A stretch of 64,000 nt of DNA from Helicoverpa zea (Eukaryota; Arthropoda; Insecta; Lepidoptera; Noctuidae): positions 61,022 through 125,021 of the forward strand of contig NW_025899713.1 of NCBI RefSeq assembly GCF_022581195.2. The letters are read 5' to 3'. The notes under the pieces are model-generated. The model saw only the letters and a list, made by a program, of their open reading frames with translations, ran no database searches and was not told where the DNA came from. The position numbers and the translations under genes are program-made. This document shows, piece after piece, positions 44,222 through 55,228 of this stretch (the stretch's first letter is position 1; every line of letters begins with the position of its first letter).

Positions 44222-45992
44222 ATGGGAAAAAGAAAGCGGTCAAGGTCGAGAGATAGTGATTATAATAGTATTTTGCGGAAAGTTAAGAAGTTGGAATCAA
44301 AATTAAGGAATAGACAGCGTTTATCATCATCGGAAGAAAGCGACCACGCGGTTCGTTATTATGATGAATATGAACAATACGCGGATATGCCAGGTAAATA
44401 AAAACCTTATTACAAGTGCATAATACTTATAAATTTGGTCAGTTTTCATGCAAATATAATTTAGTGATTACCAAGTACCCACAAATTGTAATATTTAATT
44501 TTGTGAGCAATTTGATCGTCGTAGTTAGCCATTCCTACATAATGATAAATAATCATAAGTACCCACTGGTAGCTCCATGTGCACCATGATGAGGAAATAT
44601 TTACTTCACGTAAATCGTGTAAGTACTATCACTGTGAAAACTGTGTATTAGTTTTTTCTCCGCGTACATCGTGTCGAGACTTGTTCGTGTTCTCTCCACA
44701 TTCGTGTTGAGGCTACTTCTCCACATAAATTGTGTCGAGGCTTTTATTTCTCCACGTAAATCGTGTTGAGGTGTTTCTTCTTTTTCTCCACGTAAATCGT
44801 GTTGAGGTGTTTTTTCTTTCTCCACGTAAATCGTGTTGAGGCAATTTCTCCACGTAAAACGTGTTGAGGCATCATCTCCATGTACCTATAGCATGTTGAG
44901 GCATCACTCCCACGCAAAGCGGTGTCGAGGGTGTATTTCCACGTTAACCCAGCATTTGCATTAATCTGATTGTCTGAGATCTGATTTCGTTTATTGTATT
45001 GCTTCCCCTTAGGAGAAGATACCGCAAATGAGGTCATAAACATCCACGATGATTCTCCGTCGGACCCAGCAGAACCAATCGCCGGACCGTCTACACTGGT
45101 TTCAGTGACGGCACCACCTACTGTGCCTACAGCAGAATCGGTAGCACCTGCGCAGGCTGGCCAGTCGATAACGATTGCAGAAGAAGCCCAAGCATCACCG
45201 ACGGTAGATGAGAATATATTTACATTAGATCCAGATATTCTACAACTACTAGGCGAGGACCCTACCAATCAAAAAAATTATGGAGATAGTCTTCATAAAG
45301 ACATTGCGTCAAGGTGGACGCATATATTAGTCAACGGGTTATCTAAGGAAACACAAATGGAGCTAATGAAATGCTACTTACCACCAGAAAATTGTCCCAA
45401 CATGAAAGCTCATAAATTAAATTTAGAAATCAAGGCAGCTCTGTCAGATGTTAATATTAAGAAAGATCTATACAGTCAAAGCAAACAAAATCAACTTGCT
45501 AATAGTCTTGCAGCTATAGGACGAGCTTTGAATTGGGCCTTGTCATCTAATAATACAGTACCTCAGGATATTATTAAATCCCTCAGCGATGCCGGTCGGC
45601 TCGTATGTGATAGCCATTATAAAGAGTCGCTATCTCGGCGTTATGCAGCGCTTAGTACTCTCAATAGAAGCATTAAAGATACCGTCAAAAATACAAACAT
45701 CGATGAGCATCTGTTTGGATCTGCATTATCAGAACATATTAAGACCTCGAAAGCCATAAACAAGACTGGTTCTGAAATTAAACAAAAAATTCAGCGTCCT
45801 CAGTATAGGACCCTGTCAGCAACACAAACTAGGGGTGCTTTAAACTCGAGGGGGGCGCCGCCGCACGTAGCAGCAGCGGTCCAGCCGCGGCCGACCCCAG
45901 CACCGCGTCGACCACCGAGGGACCGCCGACAGGAGGCGCCGCGAGTCCGCCGCCCCACCAGCAACGCGCGGCACCAGACGCGGAGACGATAG
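44222..45992 (+). CDS. gag: DIRS gag-like protein, two exons (44222-44393, 45013-45992), copy 2
   Basis: Same splice structure and length as copy 1: basic NLS-like start, acidic middle and arginine/proline-rich end. Amino-acid differences seen are Lys to Asn in the exon 1 basic stretch (LRNRQR), Ile to Met just before the junction (YADMPG), and Pro to His in NMKAHKLN. None breaks the frame. The donor and acceptor bases are identical to copy 1. Confidence 0.8.
44394..45012 (+). other. Spliceosomal intron inside the DIRS gag gene, copy 2
   Basis: 619 bp, same splice sites as copy 1. It contains the hairpin repeat array. Confidence 0.75.
44604..44931 (+). repeat. Tandem hairpin-forming repeats in the DIRS intron, copy 2
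   Basis: The ten-unit array is the same as at 15743-16070, with no unit gained or lost and no difference noticed by eye. The array was therefore stable between the two transposition events. Confidence 0.8.
45839..45845 (+). promoter_or_regulatory. Canonical -1 ribosomal frameshift site, copy 2
   Basis: TTTAAAC sits in the same frame position as in copy 1, with the same GC-rich sequence downstream. Confidence 0.8.
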
Positions 45993-47887
45993 ACGAAGAG
46001 GACGTCAGACAGGTACCTGTTGCAGGCCGCTTATCATATTTTTATGATAAATGGCATGACATTACTAAAGATCAGATCATTTTGAGTTGGATTCAGGGGT
46101 ATAAAATACCCTTCATTGTAGAACCCTCACAAACATCGGAGCCACAAAATAATGCATGTAACTCGCAATCACAAATTAAAATAATTGATCAATGTGTTTC
46201 TCAACTACTAAGTGCTGAGTTCATATCACCTTGCGAGTTTTGTGAAAACCAGTTTGTATCGCCAATTTTCACAGTGCCTAAGCCGAACGGAACTCATCGT
46301 TTCATATTGAATTTAAAAGAACTTAATAAATTTATTAAAACTGATCATTTTAAAATGGAGGATTACCGGACGGCACTCAGACTATTGAATCGAAATGATT
46401 TCATGGCTACAATAGATATTAAAGATGCATATTTTTTGATTAGAATAAATAAACCTGACAGAAAAAAGTTACGATTTCGATGGAAGTCACAATTATACGA
46501 ATTTAACGTCCTTCCGTTCGGCCTTTGCACAGCACCGTTGGTTTTCACAAAAATTCTCAAGCCCGTCTTAGAATACCTACGTTTATCTGGTTTTCTATCA
46601 GTCAATTATCTTGATGACTTTTTATGCCTGGCCAGCTCGTACTCTGACTGCTTAAAAAACGTCAGCAATACATGTGCTCTTCTGGAATCTTTAGGGTTCA
46701 TCATCAATATTAAGAAAAGTGTCATGGTACCTACTCAGACTTGTAAATTCTTAGGTTTTATCTTTAACACCACGGACATGACTATTAAATTACCAGACGA
46801 GAAGAAAATTCGGATAAAAAATCGAGCATCGGAGATCTTAGGTAAAACTAGATGTACCATTAGGTTTTTTGCCGAATTCATAGGACTTTTGACTGCCGCA
46901 TGCCCAGCTGTCAGTTACGGCTGGATGTACACTAAATTGTTTGAAAGAGAAAAATTCTTGGCGTTAGATTATACAGACAACTATAACAAACTTATGAAAT
47001 TAGAGGAAAGCCTTAAACATGATCTTTTATGGTGGACAAATAAAATTATGACTTCTTTTTCACCTATTCGTAAAAATGACTATTATTTATTGGAAATTTT
47101 CACTGACGCCTCAAGTACTGGCTGGGGTGCGGCATGCGGCAATCAATGTGCTAATGGCAACTGGTCATCAAACGAATTGGCCCTTCACATAAATGAAAAG
47201 GAGTTACAAGCCGCATTTTATGGGCTAAAAATATTTACTACTAACTTACAAGAATGCAATATTTTATTACGAATTGACAACACAACGGCCATTTCATACA
47301 TAAATCGAATGGGGGGCATTCAATACCCACATTTAAATGATCTTGCACGAAAGATATGGCAATGGTGTGAGTCAAAAAGGATCTTCGTATTTGCATCTTA
47401 TGTCAAGTCGTCTGATAATATTTTAGCAGATCGAGAATCTCGGCGAATCAATATCGATACGGAATGGGAAGTTTCAGATTATGTCTTTTCGCAAATTATC
47501 AAGTCCTTAGGAGAACCAGAATTTGATCTCTTTGCTAGTGCTCAAAATTATAAATGTAGAAGATACGCGTCGTGGAAACTTGACCCTTATTCTGAGGTTG
47601 TAGACGCATTCACAATTTGTTGGAAAAATATAAACTTTTACGCATTCCCCCCGTTTTGCTTGATCACAAGAGTGCTCGAAAAAATTATAACGGAAAAAGC
47701 AATAGGTATCGTTGTGGTACCTTATTGGCCATCCCAGCCTTGGTACCCTTTATGGTCCAGGCTTGTTGTATCCGAAAAAATGTACTTCGGACCAGATAAA
47801 TTCTTACTACTTTCTCCTTTCAGAATTCACCATCCACTCCATACGAGTCTTATCCTGGTGGCAGCCAGATTGTCAGGCAATCAATGA
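45845..47887 (+). CDS. pol: DIRS reverse transcriptase / RNase H / methylase-like protein, copy 2
   Basis: Same domain order and all catalytic residues as copy 1: RT Asp in IDIKDAY, YLDD, the four RNase H acidic residues, then the YAFPPF/WPSQPW module. Replacements seen are Ser to Ala (KFLALDY) and Ile to Val (IVVVPYW), both mild. Other differences, such as GAT/GAC in the YLDD box, are silent. Two silent and two conservative changes with no disabling change suggest both copies descend from an active element. Confidence 0.93.
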   Translation, partial: LEGGAAARSSSGPAAADPSTASTTEGPPTGGAASPPPHQQRAAPDAETIDEEDVRQVPVAGRLSYFYDKWHDITKDQIILSWIQGYKIPFIVEPSQTSEPQNNACNSQSQIKIIDQCVSQLLSAEFISPCEFCENQFVSPIFTVPKPNGTHRFILNLKELNKFIKTDHFKMEDYRTALRLLNRNDFMATIDIKDAYFLIRINKPDRKKLRFRWKSQLYEFNVLPFGLCTAPLVFTKILKPVLEYLRLSGFLSVNYLDDFLCLASSYSDCLKNVSNTCALLESLGFIINIKKSVMVPTQTCKFLGFIFNTTDMTIKLPDEKKIRIKNRASEILGKTRCTIRFFAEFIGLLTAACPAVSYGWMYTKLFEREKFLALDYTDNYNKLMKLEESLKHDLLWWTNKIMTSFSPIRKNDYYLLEIFTDASSTGWGAACGNQCANGNWSSNELALHINEKELQAAFYGLKIFTTNLQECNILLRIDNTTAISYINRMGGIQYPHLNDLARKIWQWCESKRIFVFASYVKSSDNILADRESRRINIDTEWEVSDYVFSQIIKSLGEPEFDLFASAQNYKCRRYASWKLDPYSEVVDAFTICWKNINFYAFPPFCLITRVLEKIITEKAIGIVVVPYWPSQPWYPLWSRLVVSEKMYFGPDKFLLLSPFRIHHPLHTSLILVAARLSGNQ

Positions 47888-48837
47888 TTAAGCGCGGCGT
47901 TCCACCAGCGTCCTTAGACATAATGATAGCTTCCTTTGCAGCTAGTACTTTAAATCAATATAGTAGTTCTTTTAAATCTTGGTGGATATATTGTAAAGAC
48001 AAAAATTTGGATATTTTCGAAGCTGATAGTTCCAAAGTTTTGTCCTTTTTAACATTAAAATTTGAAGAAGGTGCGAGCTATAGTAGTTTAAATACACACA
48101 GGTCTGCTTTATCAATTATATTAGGCACTCATGTTACGGTTAATGACTGTGTCAATCGTTTCCTCAAGGGCGTGTATAGGCTAGCTCCTCCAACTCCAAA
48201 ATATAGTACTACGTGGGACACAAATATAGTGCTGAACTATCTTTCAACAATGTATCCCTATGATAATATTGATTTAGTTGATTTATCACACAAAACTTGT
48301 TCTCTTTTAGCAATTGCATCTGCGCAAAGGATGCAAACTATTAGTCTTATAAAATTAAAAAATATATCAAAACATGACAATGAAATTGTGATTAAAATTA
48401 GCGATTTAATTAAAACTTCAAAGCCCGGGGCTTGCCAACCACTCATCAGATTGCCCTTTATTCGCACAAACCCCAGTATTTGTCCGGCTCTGGCAGTTGA
48501 AACATATATTGAAAAGACCAGAGATTTGCGGCATAATTTGCCTGAGGAACACTTGTTTATTGGAGTGCGTAGACCTCATAAAAAAGTTTGTTCTCAGACG
48601 TTAGCACGCTGGGTTAAAACAGTGTTGCAGGCAAGCGGCATAGATATTTCCGTATTTGGAGCTCACAGTACCCGCTCGGCTTCCACATCTGCCGCTTACC
48701 GATCTGGAGTTAATCTAGAGGTGGTCCGCAAGGCCGCGGGTTGGAGTAATACCTCCAACGTATTTTTTAAATACTACCGTAGGGATACTGCTAACAGTAA
48801 TAATAATGATTTTGTAAATGCCTTATTCGGCACGTAA
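47884..48837 (+). CDS. DIRS tyrosine recombinase, copy 2
   Basis: 317 residues; the start overlaps the pol stop as ATGA. The Arg, His-x-x-Arg and Tyr catalytic residues are at the same positions as in copy 1. It differs by Thr2 to Ile and Ile109 to Thr, both outside the active site. It appears functional. Confidence 0.93.
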   Translation: MIKRGVPPASLDIMIASFAASTLNQYSSSFKSWWIYCKDKNLDIFEADSSKVLSFLTLKFEEGASYSSLNTHRSALSIILGTHVTVNDCVNRFLKGVYRLAPPTPKYSTTWDTNIVLNYLSTMYPYDNIDLVDLSHKTCSLLAIASAQRMQTISLIKLKNISKHDNEIVIKISDLIKTSKPGACQPLIRLPFIRTNPSICPALAVETYIEKTRDLRHNLPEEHLFIGVRRPHKKVCSQTLARWVKTVLQASGIDISVFGAHSTRSASTSAAYRSGVNLEVVRKAAGWSNTSNVFFKYYRRDTANSNNNDFVNALFGT

Positions 48838-49059
48838 ATAATTGTGATAATATAGCTCGTAACTGCAGTATCAATTGCATTTATTTTATTAACAAATTAT
48901 GTTAAGAAAACGATAAATGTATATTGTCTGGTAATAAATGTTCTTATGTTATATGATTAAGCTGTACAAAATCTAGCAATTTTGTTCTTCAATTAAAATT
49001 TTCCTAATTTTCTAACGTATTTTTTATTTTTTTTTTTTGATTTACGTTGCTCTAAACAT

Positions 49060-49179
49060 CTGCAAGTAAAATGTAATCGTCTTCGGTTGAGACCCGAAGG
49101 ATAATTAAGAATCAAACGAACTTACCTGGTGAAGTTTGATTCCAATTATGCGAGGGTCTCAACCGAAGACGATTACATC
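49060..49179 (-). repeat. Internal complementary region of DIRS copy 2
   Basis: The minus strand reads right end joined to left end. The junction has GATTCTT|AATTATCC, matching this copy's right end (CTT) and not copy 1's (CCT). Confidence 0.9.
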
Positions 49180-49243
49180 CCATCCCACCCTACCCAGAAA
49201 AATAAAAAATAAATATTTGCAATAACACAAAAAGTACTCTAAA

Positions 49244-49455
49244 TAATGACAAGCAGTGGCGCGCGCACTCGGGAGTAGGGGGGAGTGAGACAGAAGATAC
49301 AGGTTTCTTTTTTTTAGATATTATAGCTTTAAAGGTGTGACGAAGATAGCATCATATCATGTAATGCTGCAAGTAAAATGTAATCGTCTTCGGTTGAGAC
49401 CCTCGCATAATTGGAATCAAACTTCACCAGGTAAGTTCGTTTGATTCTTAATTAT
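49244..49455 (-). repeat. Right inverted terminal repeat of DIRS copy 2
   Basis: Mirrors the left repeat from TAATGACAAG outward, with ACTCGGGAG as the copy-specific variant, then the right-end-only extension ending GTTTGATTCTT. Confidence 0.88.
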
Positions 49456-49763
49456 ATAATATATCTTCGAATGGTACAAAGGTTTGTATTTAGTCAAAGT
49501 AAAGTAAAAATCTGAAACAGGCCAAGTGTGAATCACTTTCGAAAATAACGAATGTGTAACTTTGATCCACGAACATAATATATGATAACATGTCATGTCA
49601 GTCAGTTGGTAAATCTAGTCCATTTAGTTAATCTAGTTCATTTCTTTGTAAGAAACATAGTGCATATTAAAAATCTAAAAGATAGTATAAATGAGACATT
49701 TCTTTAACTAACTTCATCATAAGAAAAAAATAAAATAAACAACCTTACAAAAATAAATGAAAT

Positions 49764-50126
49764 CCCACCCAAAACAAAAATGTGAAAGACTGCCAAGTTC
49801 GATAATATGGGAATGCTTCGCCTATAAAAGAAGTGAGATCTGAATAAGTACCAAGTTTCATACACATACCTCAGTTAAAAATAGTTGCTTTTTAATGATG
49901 TTACTTGGCAAGTTTTAATAGAAAATTAAATACTTGATTAATTGCGTTTAGTAGGTTTATAACAAGGTGTATGAAAACTTGCCAAGTAACATCATTAAAA
50001 AGTAACTATTTTTAACTGAGTTATGTGTATAGAACTTGGTACTTATTCAGATCTCACTTCTTTTATAGGCGAAGCATTCCCATATTATCGAACTTGGCAG
50101 TCTTTCACATTTTTGTTTTGGGTGGG
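49764..50126. mobile_element. Long-armed foldback element, 363 bp
   Basis: The left end CCCACCCAAAACAAAAATG is mirrored by the right end ...TTTTGTTTTGGGTGGG, and complementarity continues for about 155 bp per arm at over 90% identity, around a centre of some 50 bp (49920-49970). Flanking bases (AAT left, TTA right) give no clear target duplication. A transcript across it would form a very long double-stranded hairpin. It lies 300 bp right of DIRS copy 2. Confidence 0.75.
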
Positions 50127-53100
50127 TTATTTTTATCTGACTTTGTTGGCTTCCCAATCTATTGACTCTATAATATTACGTTAATGGAAACATCTTTTCA
50201 CAATTACCTTAATATTGATCAAGTAAAGTTGCGAATTGCACAGTCTACTTCTGAGATTAAGCTAGCGAGTATGATTTTAAAGTCATCAGGAATCTTGTCA
50301 AATTGTGTGATATTCATGAAACCGAGATGGAATAACTTTGCGACAATAGTGTGAAGTACAAATGGCTTAGCGACTGAGTAGCGAGCAGCAGCCTCCGATA
50401 CCCCCTCCATCAAACAAAGGCGACCATAGACAAACTGTAACACTCAACCCAACCTATTATACACATGCTATTATTCCAAGTTATAGTTTCTCCGTCTCTA
50501 GTTGGAACTTCGTGTGAATTGTTAAATTCCATTTCTGAAAAGCTACTCTGTGCCACAGGCGTCCCTACTTCCTAACTAGAATTTAATTATGAATATCCTG
50601 GAGACTGTTGGTACTCACAGTTTGGCACAAAGCATTAACTTGCGTAAGGCACATTGTCCACTGGGGCGAAACTGCTGTAACCGTCACTGTGTTAGCCTGT
50701 TATTTATGAGAGGTAAATACATGACAATATCCATTGTTAGGCACGGGAACAAAGGCCCGGCTTACAAACACTATTTTTGCAAACAACTGTAATTTAGCAA
50801 CTGCTGGAAACGGACGAACGTTATAAAATAAAAATGTACTGAAGCAGTCCGCAAACATTGCTTATGTAGCTACATGAAGCACGTGAAAAACAGATGTTTC
50901 TTTTTCAATAAACAAAATCCCCTGTGTGCCCGCATAGCTTGAAATAAACATAAAGCTGTGACAAACAGACTGACTCTAGGGAATTTTATTCGGGTACAAA
51001 AATAGCTTCATAATTCCCATATTTTCTGATGTTCATTCTGTCATTAAAAGCGGTAAAATATTTGCTCTGATATGATTCCGATCTCTCTACGGAGCCATTG
51101 AATGCTTTTAAATGATGTTTCTGAAAAAGGTACGGCGGTTGTATGAGCCGGGCCGGGGGCAGTCGCGCCAGTCATCTTTTTCTCACGGGTATTAATAGCG
51201 ATTTGAAACAGAGTTGGGTGATTTTGCATAATTTTCTCAATGATCTGTTTTCCTAATGGAATTATTATCAAATAGATACTGAAGAATCTCCGGCGCATTT
51301 TCGCTATGAAGACATTTAAAAAAATCTTCCTTTGTTTCTAGAATAATGCAAAGAATAAAAGATTTCATTGTTGCTACGACGTAGCTGATGCTACGCCAGT
51401 TACTCTGTCGTAGCAAATACCAACTCCGGTACGCGTCGCGTCGCATTTCTTAAACTTTGTTCCTAGAGTACATTTTATGTTTTGAAATAGTATTGCATTT
51501 CACGCTACTCTACTTTAGAACTATTAAGTAACTATAAACAATGTACCTACAGAATGCTATACAATTCATTGATATAACGTGTAACGTCCATCCATCAATA
51601 ATGTACATTTTTAACGCTGAACGCACAACAATAAATACAGGTGGATTAAATAGTACTTATTTTTATTGTTTTTCCATCACCACATCGATATGTAAATTAT
51701 TTAATGAATATTGATGGTCACGTTCCCACCCCCCTTTGTGGTAACAAGGAATATTTTATGTCCTTTGTTTACCTCATAGAAAGCGGAATTGTAAAGAGTA
51801 ATTAAGTACGCTAAGTACGTCTGAATAAGGTAGCACGTTAAAGTATGAAAAAGAGCTTGAAAGTGATATCGAACTGGCGCTTTTCAGTACAAAACTCATT
51901 CATTCAGGCTTAGAACACGCCATTTAATCGAACCTTTGCCGGCCAGCGCTAGACCAAAAAGGCGACACTCCATAATTAAAAAGTCAGTTTAATTAAGCGC
52001 CACACAGTTATAACCAGCGTCCATTCCCACTGGAGTGCTTATGAGAAATGCTGCGATAATAATACTGCCACATTTCCACTGGATATATCTGGATAATGTA
52101 CGTAAATCTACCAGGAGCGAATGAATACTGAAGAGTAATTTTTGTACGCGAGTGTAGTATGGTCCAAATATTTTAAATTATTTCAAAGTTTGTGTATATT
52201 GCGCTACTGCAAAAGAGAGCAGTAAAAGAGAGAATATTTCCTTCATGTATGTGGTACTACGACGAAATCCGATAACAAAAATACATCCTATGGGAATAAT
52301 TTATTTTTGAAAATGACTTTTTTTTTTATTTCATACATTTGTTTAAACGCGCCCAAACCAGGCGTCCTTTTCAGTGCGGACATGGTTTTTGAATTAGTCA
52401 TTACACAGAAACGTACTTTAGGCGACATCAGGCTAATGTTAAGTTGATGTAGGACTGTGTATTAAAGCTGACATGACATGCAATCAAACATGTTCTGACA
52501 TATAATTTAAATAGGTACTTTTTACATATTTGTGTCATTTCTAGAGAACTACTTTTTGATCGCGCATTCACATCTGTAAAGCCAAAATACATTTGTGATT
52601 TGGTCTACCAGGTACAAACCTAGGATGTACTCGGTTTTCAATTTACATCAATATTTGGAGCAACTGCCACCTGATCTCCAAACTCCAATTACTTGACTGA
52701 CAGCACTGATATTCTAAGGCTAGGTCGTTGTCCAGTTCCGTGGTTTGGTCTACCAATAACGACTGTCCTAGATATTCATAACATAACGTTTCCATTTTCG
52801 AATGCGTATCGACTGAATGGACTTCAGACCACCGAGCTACTCGGGTAGGGCCGGCAAACCTCCGTGCTCGTCAAATTTCAACAACTGCTTTTAAGCTTCA
52901 AGATTAATATTGGCTATAGCTTAGCTAGAAGGGTACTTAAAATTATAGCAAGTTTTAATCCCCACCTTTATTTCTTTTAACGTTACTTTACATCAAGAAC
53001 TGAAAACCTTTTAAAGTTTAAGCATGCTGAACCGAGATAAGAGCGTAAAGACGAGGTTAAAGATTTTCCACAGAAAATAGTTTTTCCTCTCATAAAGTCT

Positions 53101-55021
53101 TTCGTACCTAGACTATCCTATGAAATCTCGAGCACTTAACTTAGGATTAGGTGTAGCGTGACTATAAAAAAGCTTCGGACAGACTTAATATCACTTTCGA
53201 GCTTACCCAAATCCGCAGCGTCTATCGCCAGAAAAACGTAGGAAACGTATACTTAGTTCTAGTTTTCCGCTTTAACTATATTTCACTTGTAACGAAATGA
53301 AACGAATTTGGACATTGGAACTTGAAGATAACGTGAGGGTAAACGACACTTTTCTCGGGCCCGACCTCGAGTTAAGAGGGTATCGGCGACGAACAAACGT
53401 GCGTATGTTCATGGCATATTATTTACGAAGTAGACAGATCGCGTGGACGAAGGTTTCACAGAATCAATTTGTGTACCAAGTATTGGTAATGATTTTTCAG
53501 TCTGCAGTTAGTAAGGTAGTTAAGTGTAGTAGGATTGGTTTTATATTCTATGAAAACGCTTTCTAGACACTTCTAAATAAAACTGTACTAAAATTGTATT
53601 GAAAACTGTTATCATACGTATCCTTTATTTAGGCCTACACTATAGGCGTTCAATACAACGCCAGATTTTTTCTCTTTTTATGCTTTCTAACTTTTTATAT
53701 TTTAACCATTTTTTTAATATAATAAAAGCAAACCGGAAAACCGTTATTCTATAGTCATTGTTTTTATAAACAAAAATAAAACAAACATATAGTGAATTCG
53801 GAGAGCATTAAAAATACATATTTTACTGTGTAAAGTGGCGTGACGGCAAACCGGCCAAAGTCACGTTCAATTTATTTTGATGGCCCGTGAAATACGCATC
53901 TTTCATAACACTTCACTAGCAAATGAGAACTAGAAATATGATTCACAAATGGAAACATGATCCTTATGGAGAAGAAGAAATTAGCTTTAAAGAATTACCG
54001 ATGCAAACAAAAATTACGATGCAAAAGCTCTGGTCGATTCGTTACCTTAAGTACTCGAATTGTAAGTAATTCCAGCAGATTACGTACTGTGTATCTCGCT
54101 TCATTTTATTTTGACTCGAAAAATAAAACGTTTATTTTTCATTCACGTTTATCTCAGAACAATAAATAAGCATGATACCATGACCACTCTGGGCGAAGCA
54201 GGGGCGAGTGCCTACTTACCTACCAAAAAGCTTTAATGCAAAATTGGATTTCGCGGTCCATTAATTTTCAATTTGCGTGATTGCAATTTTGAAGGTTTGC
54301 TCCTCCCAAAGACGTCTGAATTGGGGACAGAAAATAACAAAAAGGATTTAGGATGAGATTGGAATGAATACATTAGAATCCTACAATCCGACTTATTTAT
54401 AAAAGACATCCTACTGTTCTTAAATAAAACTTTAGTAGTACTGTATTTAAGTAAAGTTACATAAGTTTTAACTTTAATCATTAAATTAATTAACACAATC
54501 AATTAAAATCTAAAAATTATATAGCAATATTTTCATTTAATATTAAATTCAAAGTTTATAGAACTTAATAAGATTAATCACCTAATTATTGCTAAAAGCA
54601 TCTCCTTTGTACTTAGAATGACAAACTATTCTATGTTTAATGTATAATTGCCAAAATTATAGCAATTAATTTTATGAGATTATAAATAAATGTAGGCGTA
54701 AGTTTATTAAAACTGACTTGAATGTTAATAAATATTGATTTTATGGATGCGGCATTAGACAATGTAGGTATTTGTTTAATATTGGCTACTTACATCATCT
54801 AGAAATATTTCCATACTAAATTAATACTTTCAAGTGATCTAAAACACCTTATTAATTTCAACAGAGATAAAGCCAACTGATATCATTCAAAGTTCCAATT
54901 TCAATTCTATCTTAATTTATTTCTATCGTTCATCGTCGCCTCATCTAAGCACAAGGGTCACATTTCCGCAATTGTAAGAAAGACAGAACGTGTGTATCTG
55001 TCCTACTGTCTCCTCTCTTAA
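50127..55021. other. Non-coding stretch, no gene seen
   Basis: AT-rich. A GC-richer patch lies near 51130-51180, and a degraded repeat-like block near 52730-52870 has no identifiable ends. Frames such as 53297-53566 have no domain. Confidence 0.4.
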
Positions 55022-55228
55022 GGCGAGATTCCACTGATGTGTAACAAGAGGGAGGCATTCAAACTTCTGGTGTTCTCTAGCTAGCAAACAGAAACAAATG
55101 ACGTGCGAACACTTCTAAAATGACCGCGAAATTGCAGCCTTCGTGCGCGACCGGTGGACTCGCGTCAAAGCGTACACATTTTTTGTTCGCGAACATATGT
55201 GCGCGTACAATTTTGGTGTAATCTCGCC
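55022..55228. mobile_element. Possible short MITE
   Basis: GGCGAGATT at 55022-55030 is inverted at 55220-55228 (AATCTCGCC), with weaker similarity for a few bases inward (CCAC versus ACAC). The interior is unusually rich in GCGCG and CGCGT relative to its surroundings. No matching target duplication was found, so the call is weak. Confidence 0.35.

Larger units (their letters stand above)
43992..49455 (+). mobile_element. Complete DIRS-type retrotransposon, copy 2
   Basis: Same structure and orientation as copy 1, offset by 28,861 bp up to the T run after the recombinase and 28,859 bp beyond it. I counted roughly fifteen base differences and a 2-base length change over 5.46 kb. All ORFs are open. 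The left boundary is AATTATCC at 43992. On the right, GTTTGATTCTT runs into AATTAT, which could belong to element or target, so the end lies between 49449 and 49455. Confidence 0.92.

Noticed and set aside
15131..49455. Segmental duplication as the source of the two DIRS copies
   Set aside because: Flanks share nothing beyond the element, and the ends carry copy-specific bases, so these are separate insertions.
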